Shown here: positions 1 to 8,739 of the stretch, piece after piece
Layout of the letters: the number at the start of each line of letters is the position of its first letter
Position numbering within the stretch: position 1 is the first letter of the stretch
Notes under the pieces: model-generated
What the model was told of the DNA's origin: nothing
What the model saw: the letters and a program-made list of their open reading frames with translations, nothing else
The model's database searches: none
Assembly: GCA_977006965.1 (NCBI GenBank)
Contig: OZ345352.1
Coordinates: 1,550,001 to 1,614,000, forward strand
Length of the DNA stretch: 64,000 nucleotides
Source of the DNA: Phymatolithon calcareum
Lineage: Eukaryota > Rhodophyta > Florideophyceae > Hapalidiales
Direction of reading: 5' to 3'
Position numbers and translations under genes: made by a program

Positions 1-91
1 GGACAGCAAGCGCAGCTTGCATCGGCGTCCATTCAATTGCCTTGTGGAGATAGCGAAACGTCTTCGCAAAGGCGTCACTTGTGTTAGCAGA

Positions 92-345
92 GTGAGACAG
101 CGGAAGGTATCCGCTTCTGTGTCCATAGGGGAGCACCGGTCAGTGGTGATACAGTGTACGTACGGTGCGTGAGGCAGCGGAAGGCATCCGCTTCTGTGTC
201 CATAGGGGAACACCAGCCACTGGTGATACAGTGTAGGTACGGTGCGTGAGACAGCGGAAGGTATCCGGTTATGTGTCCATAGCGGAGCACCGGCCACTGG
301 TGAATCACCAGTGGACCAATGGTGATACAGTGTAGGTACGGTGCG
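92..345. repeat. 77-bp tandem repeat, three units
   Basis: Units start near 92, 169 and 246 with GTGAGACAGCGGAAGG and each ends with a GTACGGTGC-type sequence. The third unit is longer because a segment containing the inverted pair CCACTGGTGA/TCACCAGTGG is added. Minus-strand reading frames across it simply repeat a short peptide and I do not regard them as coding. It is a minisatellite of unknown role. Confidence 0.8.
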
Positions 346-545
346 CGAGTGGGAGCCCATTCTAGGGTCTCCCAGGGGAACTGATATGCCATGTTTTGAT
401 ACCCTTCAGGAAACCGGCTTGATATCTCATACCCAACAATGTTGAAGAAAGTTGACCCGGTTTAGCCACGTGAGAGCAGAGACGGTGTTACGCTCTATAA
501 ACTCGACTTGGGATTATAATTCATCTAAACTAACTCGCGTTTCCA

Positions 546-745
546 CATCTGGTCCCCCTCGAGGCCCAATTTTGGATCAGAGGTAGGTATTAGAATTCCA
601 CCAGATCGAGTCGCACGCGACCATGCAAACGTTCCACCAAGAAAGACCCTTTCCGTGGCCTTATGGCATTCGCAAAGTTGCCCCAAGGGTCTGCAGATGC
701 ATTGGTAACATTTAAATAAAACTCCCCCTTCTTTTCCTTCTCTCG
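546..745 (+). repeat. Dispersed repeat R1 (LINE 3'-end-like), copy 1
   Basis: A roughly 200-bp sequence that opens with CCCCCTCGAGG, contains GATCAGAGGTAGG and GTTGCCCCAAGGGTCTGCAG, and ends in AAATAAAACTCCCCCTTCTT. The same module recurs near 14832, 16261, 26250, 36050-36450 and 48356. At 48356 it forms the 3' end of a LINE, so this copy is either an extremely 5'-truncated LINE or a SINE sharing that 3' end. Confidence 0.6.
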
Positions 746-1000
746 AGCGTTTTTCAGGCTTTATGAATAGTTTTAGTGTGCAACCATCGGGTTGGGTCGC
801 TCTCGCTGACAAATTGGAAAATGTGGATTACTTATTCAGAAATGGTCAGCTTGAAGTCCTTAACGAGATTTGAGTAGCTCTTAATCAAAGCTACAAGTCA
901 TACATGATTGCAGTCAGGAGTGTGTCTTGCATTATTCTTTATATGTTTTTTGAGGCTTCATTTGATAAACACTGTATACTCTCGGAAATTAATGTGGACT

Positions 1001-1369
1001 AACAAAGTATTCATTTATAAGACACTCTCAGCTCGTTTTCATCATCTCCATCAACTGCATCTGTAGTACTCTCTCGGCAGCAACAGTCATACATCCTTGT
1101 GAAAAGCATCATGATAATTCCAGCGGCAAAACACCATACCACCAACCCGATGTTAACTGCCACAAACTCGCCAGCACTGACAGCTATATGTTTGATTCTA
1201 TCTCGCCCATAGAAAATCCAATACGCCCCTTGCCAAATACCGAACACCACAACAGGAAGGCCCAAGTATGCGAATCGAAATCGAACCCGAGACCCCAGAA
1301 CGACATCGAAAAAGACGGGAAACAGCGGAATCCCGAGGATACCGTCTGCGTACCAATAATTATACACCT
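1001..1369 (-). pseudogene. Multi-pass membrane protein paralogue, C-terminal half
   Basis: The minus-strand frame gives about 118 residues nearly identical to the C-terminal half of the intact membrane protein at 24032-24835 (GILGIPLFPVFFDVV, GIWQGAYWIFYGRDRIK, CFAAGIIMMLFTRMYDCCC). Homology stops abruptly at 1369 after TATACACCT. The missing N-terminal half is found on the same strand at 11844-12286, so the gene appears split by the material in between. Downstream sequence around 1000 also resembles that of the intact paralogue. Homology to the intact copy is clear; function is unknown. Confidence 0.8.
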
Positions 1370-1971
1370 GTGACAAATTGAGTTAAGTCTACAATTTGAC
1401 AAGTTCGCCGAACTAGCGCACGCGTCCTCCTTCGTTAAGGAGGACGAAAAACAAAAACTGCTGGCGATGTCTCACACTGTGTCGAGGAGGTACCCCGCTG
1501 TGAGCTGCCTTTATTTTGAAGTGGATGGTTAAGGGCCTACATCAGCGTTTTATTCCGCCGGACTAATCCAGTCATCCGTCGCTCCGGTCGCGATATTGTT
1601 GCACTTTTGGATATACGTTTGACTTTCTGATGGAAATTTGGTGGATTCCTGGATAATTTTTTTGTTGTTGTCAAAATCTATCAGCAAACTAGTAAAACTT
1701 AAATGATTTCTCGACCGAGTGATAATTTGTCGACTTCCGGCTTCCAAGTGTCGATATGGATGTATGTCAACTTCTTCCGGATCCATTACGGATGGATGCA
1801 GAATCAAATCGAACCGGATTGGATAAATACCGGTTTGATTCGGGATATGGTATCGTGTAAGGGCCTTACAGAACGGTGGCAATCGACAAATGAATATATA
1901 TTTGAGTGATCTTCATAATGTCAAAAGGACAAGAGTCTAGAAGCATTCCCCTGCTAGAAGCCTTTCAACAG

Positions 1972-1977
1972 TATAAA
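1972..1977 (+). promoter_or_regulatory. TATA box upstream of hAT transposase (copy 1 only)
   Basis: TATAAA lies 99 bp upstream of the transposase ATG at 2071. It sits inside a 28-bp segment (about 1956-1983) flanked by GCT repeats that is missing from copy 2. The motif and its absence in copy 2 are directly seen; promoter function is inferred. Confidence 0.45.
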
Positions 1978-2070
1978 GAAGCTCTCCTCCAGATCGGTAT
2001 GTTCGTCCTCCGAATTAGTTCCTATCATCGTCCTCCTTTCTGAGTGAGCCCGTTTCTTTTTCACTCCAAG

Positions 2071-3378
2071 ATGGCTACAAGCACCTCTCCTTCTGTGCAT
2101 GGCACTCCAAGTCGTGCGCCCCCTGTCGACAAAAAGCATGCACAATCCATTGTTAGGGACATGCTTGCGGGAAAAACAACGGGATTCCAACTTTTAAGTC
2201 ATGATTCTGTTATCGGTCAGTCCATCAATTCCCGTGTTCGGTCCTTAAAGTACTCAGGATGGATGCTATTGTGCTACTCGAACACTACTACGCATTGCGG
2301 GTACATTGTATGCAAATACTATGCCAACCATGTTTGTCCTGTCACTGCCGCAGTCAGAACATATAACCCAGTTTCTGGTGGCACTACCAACTACTCCCTT
2401 CACATGGAAAAGCATGAGCCGAAAGACAAAAATACCGGAAGCCTGATCTGGCGGCTTGACCAGAACACCAAGGCTATGCTTGCTAAAGCTGCGGCCGCTG
2501 CTGTGTACCAAAACTTCCAGCTTATCAGCTGGACGTACGCAAAGGCAGGAGTGGCTACATTTGCCGCGGCTATGTTTAAGGCCGGTCAAACAATGCCCAC
2601 TGGACACATGCTCGATGTTGCAGATGCAATGCCATCGACCACTGCTGTGAAGAACAGTCTGCTTAAAACTGCCGAAGAAAAGCGAAAATTTGATGCTACC
2701 GTCGGCATTCCTGAAGCGCTCAAAATAGGAGGCGGTATGAGTTGTGATAGTCTCAAACAAGGAAACACGGGCGCAAATTACTACGATCTTACTCTCCACT
2801 ATTTCGACTTTGGTCCAAAAGATGCATTAACAGGCAACCAAAATATTTTCTTGAAGAACAAGATTCTTTTTTTGACGGAGCATAGTTCTACACTTGGCGA
2901 GACCTCAGTGGCAATCAGGAAAACTTTGGAGACAGTGCTTCAACAACTGTATCATATGGACTTCGAAAGACTCACCAAAAAGTTCACATTTGTGACGGAC
3001 TGTGCAGCTGTTATGCCGAACGTGGTTGGAGCTCCTGTCTCGCAGTCAAAAGCTGCACTCGACTTGAAATGGCTGGGATGCATCTGCCATCAACTCACAA
3101 CGGTCATGCGAACAGCGTTCGACAAGACTAAGCTACTGCAGACGGGTGACCCGATTCTTGCTGAGGTATGGAAGAACATTGAGAGCTCAAAAACCTTGGT
3201 CCGCATTTTCAAGCAGTCGGACTCGAATCGGAAACTCCCACCCGGGTGCGCGCTCATACAGGAGGTGGAGACTCGATGGTGTTCCCTTTTTTCTTCGCTG
3301 GAGCGAATTCAGAAATCTGCCCCGCACATTGACGCGATTGTTTCCGATGGTGAATCACTTCCTGCGAAGAAAGCCTAG
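2071..3378 (+). CDS. hAT transposase, N-terminal and catalytic part (copy 1)
   Basis: Encodes 435 residues from an ATG with A at -3 and G at +4; the frame is open slightly further upstream but without ATG. A BED-like finger near residues 81-115 has a Cys and an H-x4-H pair, but the second Cys of the expected Cys pair is Tyr. A catalytic-region motif FVTDCAAVM (Asp near residue 310), a C-x2-H signature CICH (about 337-340), and ETRW (about 400-403) match the order seen in hAT transposases. The frame ends at TAG (3376-3378), yet the same frame stays open after this single stop to 4200, where the C-terminal hAT domain is encoded. Copy 2 has the same stop. It should bind the transposon ends and catalyse excision and insertion; as it stands only a truncated product would be made unless the stop is read through or removed. 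Confidence 0.85.
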   Translation: MATSTSPSVHGTPSRAPPVDKKHAQSIVRDMLAGKTTGFQLLSHDSVIGQSINSRVRSLKYSGWMLLCYSNTTTHCGYIVCKYYANHVCPVTAAVRTYNPVSGGTTNYSLHMEKHEPKDKNTGSLIWRLDQNTKAMLAKAAAAAVYQNFQLISWTYAKAGVATFAAAMFKAGQTMPTGHMLDVADAMPSTTAVKNSLLKTAEEKRKFDATVGIPEALKIGGGMSCDSLKQGNTGANYYDLTLHYFDFGPKDALTGNQNIFLKNKILFLTEHSSTLGETSVAIRKTLETVLQQLYHMDFERLTKKFTFVTDCAAVMPNVVGAPVSQSKAALDLKWLGCICHQLTTVMRTAFDKTKLLQTGDPILAEVWKNIESSKTLVRIFKQSDSNRKLPPGCALIQEVETRWCSLFSSLERIQKSAPHIDAIVSDGESLPAKKA

Positions 3379-4200
3379 CGTGGAGTAAGATGTACTACGG
3401 TTGGCGCAAAGACCTCTCTGCCTTACATTGACTCTGTTGTTTCTGCTTGCGAGCCATTGGTTATTGCGCTGCGATTGCTAGAGACGACGTCAAAGCCCAC
3501 TATGCACAAAGTTCTCCCGATTCTCTTCTGGTGCAAGAAGACGCTTGCCGACAATGCTGCGGATCCGCGTGACACAATTCTCGCCTGTCTATCTTCCCAC
3601 GTTCTCGACCTCCTTTCTAGCGTCATCATCGTTCATGACGCGTACATTGCTGCCCTTTTGTTGCATCCGCTACTCAAATCTTGCGCCTCTATCACAGACA
3701 ATGAGCTGCGTGTTGAGTACATGGCGCGAGGTGACAAGTTCGTGCGAAATGCAGTTATGGAAATAGTACTTCCCCCCGATATCAGGCAATCGCCGATGCC
3801 TCAGATGTCCCCAGTGGCATTGTCTGATATTCCTGAACAGGGCGCCGATGAGAATCCCCCGACAAAAAAATTTCGATTGTCGAATTTATTTGACGACCGT
3901 AGCGGAAAAGTACCTGAGACAGATGAGTACACCCTCTACAAGTGCGCGATTGTCTCAGGAACTGATGAGGCAATGATGCGAAAAGACGAGGATATGGGAG
4001 TTGTTCAGTTTTGGCTCAGGAACAAGGCGAAATATCCTCGTTTGTCCAGATTCGCCCTTAGGCTCTTTGCAATTCCAGCTTCATCATGCACATCCGAGCG
4101 CAACTTTTCCGCCGTGAGCAGAATTCTTACAGACGATCGCGCGCGGCTTTCTGGAGAGATGCTAGACATCATTATGTATTTGCGCTCGTTCTTTTCTTGA
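3379..4200 (+). CDS. hAT transposase, C-terminal dimerisation part after in-frame TAG (copy 1)
   Basis: Continues the frame of the preceding ORF directly after one TAG codon, giving 273 codons with no further stop until TGA at 4198-4200. The last 80 residues are a canonical hAT dimerisation domain: FWLRNKAKYPRLSRFALRLF, then IPASSCTSERNFSAVSRIL, then a conserved R-x-R-L. The first in-frame ATG is at 3502. Whether it is translated by readthrough, by tiny-intron removal (an excision of 39 nt from GTTTCC to CCTAG would keep frame, but is very short), or not at all cannot be settled here. With the upstream part it would make a transposase of about 709 residues, a normal hAT size. Confidence 0.8.
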   Translation, partial: RGVRCTTVGAKTSLPYIDSVVSACEPLVIALRLLETTSKPTMHKVLPILFWCKKTLADNAADPRDTILACLSSHVLDLLSSVIIVHDAYIAALLLHPLLKSCASITDNELRVEYMARGDKFVRNAVMEIVLPPDIRQSPMPQMSPVALSDIPEQGADENPPTKKFRLSNLFDDRSGKVPETDEYTLYKCAIVSGTDEAMMRKDEDMGVVQFWLRNKAKYPRLSRFALRLFAIPASSCTSERNFSAVSRILTDDRARLSGEMLDIIMYLRSFFS

Positions 4201-4507
4201 AGGTTAGAATCGTTGTTTTACCTCTTTGTTCATTTCTCGATAACGTTTTTTCGTCTGCATAGATTTGTTGAACGTAGTTTTATTCATTCCAGTCGTATGT
4301 GGAGTGGAACTTTCTAAAACGACGCACAGCCCTGTGGGTATTTTCCATTTACTTCTTGTCTTCCTCCCATCTGCTGACATCATGGATCAGTTAGCTCCTC
4401 CTTTGGTACTCTTGGAAAAAGCTTTCTTGATGATTAATACTACAGTTTCTTGCTTCGGACTGCAGTAGCGTTTTCTCCGCTAAATTCTTGCGCATTTCGT
4501 TGTCCTC

Positions 4508-5023
4508 TTGTGGGTCGTTTACATCGTCATCAGGTGCACGCGCTATCGTGAATTGAGCTTGATATTCGCCAATACGTGGACCTATGTGAAACCATCTTCG
4601 GTGGAGCCGTCGGAGAAATCGTTGGTGAAGGTCACTTCGACGATTAAGCCGTTGCACCAGGAATGGAAATTGAGCGCGAGAACTAAGCTTATGTCATGTG
4701 GAAAAGAGGGCGTTGTGTTTGGAAAAGCCGGTCTGTTCCTTGCGGGCGAGGCGCCCGCTTATGTGGGACTGGAGGCGGACCGCTTGATTGATGTGCCGCG
4801 CCTTGCTCGTACAAAACTCTTCGCAAACGTCAACTATCGGAGCTCCAGGAAGCCGTATTCAACGCCGGTAGTCGCTAGTGTGGGTGTACAGCAAACCATT
4901 CCGCTGAACAAGAGACTGGAGTTCACGTTCCGTTTGGGTTATTCCACGAAAAACTCCATGCACCCATTCTTTTTACACCAATCCCGTACGGGACCTACTT
5001 CTAGATTGCGAGGCTTCATTTAA
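4508..5023 (+). CDS. Unrecognised ORF carried by the hAT element (copy 1)
   Basis: An open frame of 171 codons lies between the transposase and the homeodomain gene, on the transposase strand. It is open from a stop at 4481-4483. It first encodes a strongly hydrophobic run (HFVVLLWVVYIVI) resembling a membrane anchor, then alternating hydrophobic/polar segments (KLFANVNYRSSRKP, VVASVGVQQTI, LEFTFRLGYS) that look like beta strands. No ATG occurs before 4691, so either the protein starts there (about 110 residues) or an upstream exon exists that I could not define. It is identical in copy 2. I do not recognise the family; it could be captured host sequence. Confidence 0.4.
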   Translation: MWVVYIVIRCTRYRELSLIFANTWTYVKPSSVEPSEKSLVKVTSTIKPLHQEWKLSARTKLMSCGKEGVVFGKAGLFLAGEAPAYVGLEADRLIDVPRLARTKLFANVNYRSSRKPYSTPVVASVGVQQTIPLNKRLEFTFRLGYSTKNSMHPFFLHQSRTGPTSRLRGFI

Positions 5024-5147
5024 ATTATTTATTGGAAGAGAATCGTACAAAGCGCTCATGGCTAAGCTCCTCAACATTTTAAAGCGAAGGTGCTCCTCTC
5101 CATATCGAACCCCCTGAATGTATTTTATGGATACAGAACAGCTGAAA

Positions 5148-6534
5148 TTAAATGAAAGTAGGCGCTGCAAGCACTGCAGAAGTGTCCGTACCGAACGTCT
5201 CCTGTTGCTCCGAGGAGGCAGTCCTAGCAGGAGAGAGCAGGACCCCGTCATCTTCCCCCTCGGACTGCCTATTTTTCGTCATTTCCCCAATAACAGGCGA
5301 GGCTGTTGCAGACGGTGGGCCGTACGACCTATTCGACGCATAATTCAATTGCCCTTGTGGTGTGTTTGGAGCGCAGTACCACACCGGTTGGTACTGCGCA
5401 AAGGGAGAAGCGCCATGGCTTGTTGCAGCTTCTTGCGCCTTGACCGTAGCAGAATCGGAAATACTCTGAGCTGCGAGAGGATGATGTGAAACACCATACC
5501 CTTCAGGATGATACATTACGGGGTGCTGATACACACCTCCGCCTCGCCCCGACTCTCTGTCCGATGCCTTTCCCCCAGGCAATGGCACCGGCACAGGCCA
5601 TTTCTGCGCAGAAACGAATTGTGGTGGTATTTGAAGTGCCCCCTTCACTTCCAATGCCTTACTTCTTGATATATCATCACTGGCTCCAGGTCCCATTGCA
5701 GTTTGCCCTATCGCCCCTCGCATGTAGGATCCCGCTGCTTGTGTGACAGGTGAATGTGGCATGGCACCAGAGCTATGGTGCACGGAAAATAAGCCCTGTG
5801 ATGAAGGACCATCGGATGGAAATGCAGTAGAGTTAATGTCTGCAAGATAGTTCCAGAAGAAGCCACCCTGAATTTCCTCCTGAAAACAGCTGTGTAGATG
5901 ATCTTGTGGACGTCCTAGAAATGTCGACAGTGCTTGTAAACCCTGTTGTGTCGGAAACTGCTTTGACATACAAAGAGCGCCACGCAGGGCCATGAGCTCC
6001 AGATGAGAAAATGGTGGATACACAGATGAGGCCGGTGTTGATATTGGAGGTATTTGACCGGGAAAATAGTCTTGGGATAGAATTACAGGCCTTGAGTCAG
6101 GTTGTGAGACAGCTTGCTTTTCTTGATCTGTAGGAGACCGAGCACCTGATGCGCCTCCTTTTTGTTGCGCAGAAGTTTGCAATGATCTATGGCGGCTATG
6201 CTTTCGCCGATGCTTGAACCAGAGCTTGATTTGCTTCGATGTAACGTTTGTCAGCTCAGCCTCCAATTGTGCGACGCGCTCGGCGGACGGATACGAATCT
6301 TCTTCGTAGGCTTCTGTGACGAGAAGTGAAAGTATAAACAAATGCCAGACAGGTGCGTTAGTTTGCAAAATCCTTTCCTGGATTAGATCGCAATGCAGCT
6401 GGGACGTCTCAAAGATGACTCAAGAATCGCATTGCATTTCAGGTTCCATGAATGAGATGGACTGTTGTCTACTTACTTTGCAGCACTTGAAGTTCATGTT
6501 CCGTTCGACGGTCGGTGGGAGAGTTTGGATTCAT
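5148..6534 (-). CDS. Atypical homeodomain protein gene carried by hAT (copy 1)
   Basis: Two exons on the minus strand: 6534-6477 and 6313-5148. The intron (6476-6314, 163 nt) has a GTAAGT donor, a CTAAC branch sequence 44 nt before the acceptor and a CACAG acceptor; joining keeps frame through a split Lys codon and gives 407 residues from ATG. Splicing completes a homeodomain over about residues 8-62: helix 1 (HELQVLQ, then KAYEEDSYPS), helix 2 (ERVAQLEAEL), helix 3 (KQIKLWFKHRRKHSRHR). The usual Asn51 after WF-x is His; plant RLT-type homeodomains are known to carry WFCHRR, so His here is not without precedent. The remaining 345 residues are rich in Ser, Pro, Gln, Gly and Tyr, as in disordered activation regions. 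Predicted nuclear DNA-binding regulator, convergent with the transposase. hAT elements normally encode only a transposase. Confidence 0.85.
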
Positions 6535-6556
6535 GCCTTTCAAAGAGAAATTACTT

Positions 6557-6634
6557 TTGGTTGATGAATAATGAGTGTACACTCATTATTCACCAACCAA
6601 ATCCAGCGGATGTACACGTGTACATCCACTGGAT
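6557..6634. promoter_or_regulatory. Twin palindromes upstream of the homeodomain gene (copy 1)
   Basis: Palindrome 1 (6557-6600, 44 nt, one mismatched pair) is centred on TGTACA and holds TAAT at 6569-6572 and ATTA at 6585-6588 in exact symmetry. Palindrome 2 (6600-6634, about 34 nt, one mismatched pair) is centred on GTACACGTGTAC. They begin 23 nt upstream of the homeodomain ATG. TAAT is the usual homeodomain core, so self-regulation is plausible; the alternative is transposase binding. They recur at 17261-17338. Confidence 0.6.
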
Positions 6635-6635
6635 T

Positions 6636-6970
6636 GAATTTATGACTCTTGGATTTGATGCGGATAATCAAATTGACTTCATTATTTTCACTGATTTTAT
6701 CGCGAAATAACTGGATGCTTGCTGATATAGGTTTCAGAACGACGAATCCTGTCGGACTGGATACAGATTCAGCCTAGCTTATCGCTGTAGGGCTACCGGA
6801 CTCAAAAGCATTAGATTCTTTCTCGAGCGGACGAAGAAAATTCTAAATTTTAAATCGTCTACCCCGACAAACTGGATTGAATCATACTCTTGGAGATCTC
6901 GCTAGTCCATTGGACACTTGTTGCGTGGCATTTGGCGTACTGGATTCATCCGTCATCCGTCCAAATGAAA
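6636..6970. repeat. Subterminal ACTGGAT repeats of the hAT element (copy 1)
   Basis: ACTGGAT or close variants occur near 6627, 6709, 6755, 6868 and 6951, and the inverted form ATCCAGT near 1566 at the other end. hAT transposases are known to bind short subterminal repeats, so these are candidate binding sites. The same set is present in copy 2. Confidence 0.55.
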
Positions 6971-6983
6971 CGCTGGCCTACAT

Positions 6984-7786
6984 CCCCATCTTAGATTTTC
7001 ACTTTTATTTTTTATGAGCTTGGCAATCTGAGAAGCTCATTGGACACTTTCTGTTATGGCAGTACATAATTGGCTAAGCAAATAAAAAGTCCTCTTGCCG
7101 TGGAAACTTTTCTAGAAATTCTCAGCAGAGGGTTCCTTCGAGAATCGGGACAGCTCCTTAAGCGCGCAGTTTAAGACCACTTCCTGATCCGTTCTTTGCA
7201 TTTCGAAAACTACTACAGAAAGCCAAGAATGTAGGTTATCCAAAAAACAAAAAAATCAAAGAAAGGAGATGAAATAGGGAGTGTAGAGCACTTTTCGTAA
7301 TTCTGATCTTGAAAAAGAATCGCCTACAAAGATAGACAATTATCTCGAAAAGGACTCGATGAATTTCTTATTGCCTCTGTCAAACATTTCAAATGGTTGT
7401 AGACTAATACAGGAATACTGTAAATTTGGTAAAATCGAACGTCTAGGTGGCAAAAACGTTCGCGCCGCGAGACCAAAAGTTTTTTAAAATCGGCAAAGGA
7501 ACAGGCGAAAAATATAGTAAAATTCACGTTGCGCCCCGACGAGAAGCTGAAACTGTTGGAAGGAAAAACAGTAAGCATTTTTCTGTAATGATTGATTAGA
7601 GCCGAACATTGGAAACTGTTGCTGACTTCATATTTTCGAAAATATTTCACTTGTTTCTACACATTTTCTTGAAACTGGATGCAGTACCGTCGGTGCAAAG
7701 GACATAATTAAAATTTTCATACAGTTTATGAGCATAGTTTCGGCCAGTGAGAGCGCTTCAAAGATGGGGAAGTAGGTCCTTAACAC
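6984..7786. other. No gene recognised
   Basis: AT-rich sequence inside the composite insertion. A 108-codon minus frame at 7324-7650 lacks any recognisable motif. At 7773-7786 the sequence is an inverted copy of the terminal repeat of the neighbouring CAGGGG element. Confidence 0.5.
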
Positions 7787-8739
7787 CAGGGGAATGTTAA
7801 GGACCTACACTGGTGAAAACTATGTCCCAAACGAAGGTGTAGTACTTGGCTGATTTTTACTGGGTAAATGGAGAGTCAGTTTCATAAATGGAGAAATTTA
7901 TGAGGTGACGTATTGCATAAATACTGGTACTCATGATTTTTTCAAAAACACAGTTTTGGTCTGCTTGGCACTTAGTGAAACCGAACTATGGGCCGAAAAT
8001 CACATCTGCGGAAGCTGGAAAGCAAGGCTTTTCTTTTGAATATAGAACCATGAGAATCGGAACAATCTGCATGTAGTTACGACCATAAAGGAGCGAAATA
8101 AGCGACCTCGGCGATTTTCATCCCCTCTGCTCCCTGACGAGCCGATTCTGTCCATTTTAATCCCACGATGTGTAAGCAGCATGGAGTACGGGATCGCCTT
8201 GGAATATTTTAGGCGCAGAAAAGATAAGGTAGCAAACGAGAGAGCAAAAACACAAAGAATACCCATTCTCTACGATGCAAAAATCGAGGGTTTGTGTATG
8301 AACAAGAAGTTGTAGTCCGAAAAGTGGCTGAAAATTTCTCTTCCCACTTGAATTCCACAGATATTTGATTGGCTCTTGCATATACCTTCACCCAGTACCT
8401 GAGCGCCAGTTCAACGCAATAAGGCGCGAAAAATTACATGTGATTTTTCGCGCCATATAATCTACGCGTATATTCCCACTGAGGGCTGAACAACTCATGA
8501 AACGAACTCTGGCTCCATCGGTCGGAATTCATATTGGAGATGGTCAAGATATTAGAATGGGAGAGCCTGTTTTTAGGAACAATCAGATTTCAGGATCTTT
8601 GATTTTAAACAGTATAGTGGCATCTCAAATAGGAAACGAATAGGTGCTCTTTTCTACAAACCCTTGGAGCGAACTATTTTGCAAATGCTGCAAATAAAGT
8701 CTGATGACACGCACACGAGCGCTCTCTCAACACACCGTC

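Larger units (their letters stand above)
1543..6975 (+). mobile_element. hAT transposon with homeodomain gene, copy 1 (5433 bp)
   Basis: The ends are CAGCGTTTTATT at the left and the complement of CAGCGTTTCATT at the right, matching the C/T-A-G/A-N-G start typical of hAT ends. It is flanked by a perfect 8-bp duplication GCCTACAT at 1535-1542 and 6976-6983; 8 bp is the hAT hallmark. It contains the transposase (2071-4200, plus), an ORF of unknown function (4508-5023, plus) and a spliced homeodomain gene (5148-6534, minus). A second copy lies at 16920-22324 in opposite orientation; all long ORFs are identical between copies, so transposition was recent. Confidence 0.95.

Noticed and set aside
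1550-1882. 110-codon minus-strand ORF at the hAT end
   Set aside because: It covers the TIR and subterminal repeats; its conservation in copy 2 is explained by their recent origin.
2266-2799. 177-codon minus-strand ORF
   Set aside because: Lies entirely antisense to the hAT transposase and has no motif.
3457-4200. A separate second transposase gene starting at 3457
   Set aside because: The start is TTG, and the frame is continuous with the upstream ORF apart from one TAG; it is the C-terminal part of one protein.
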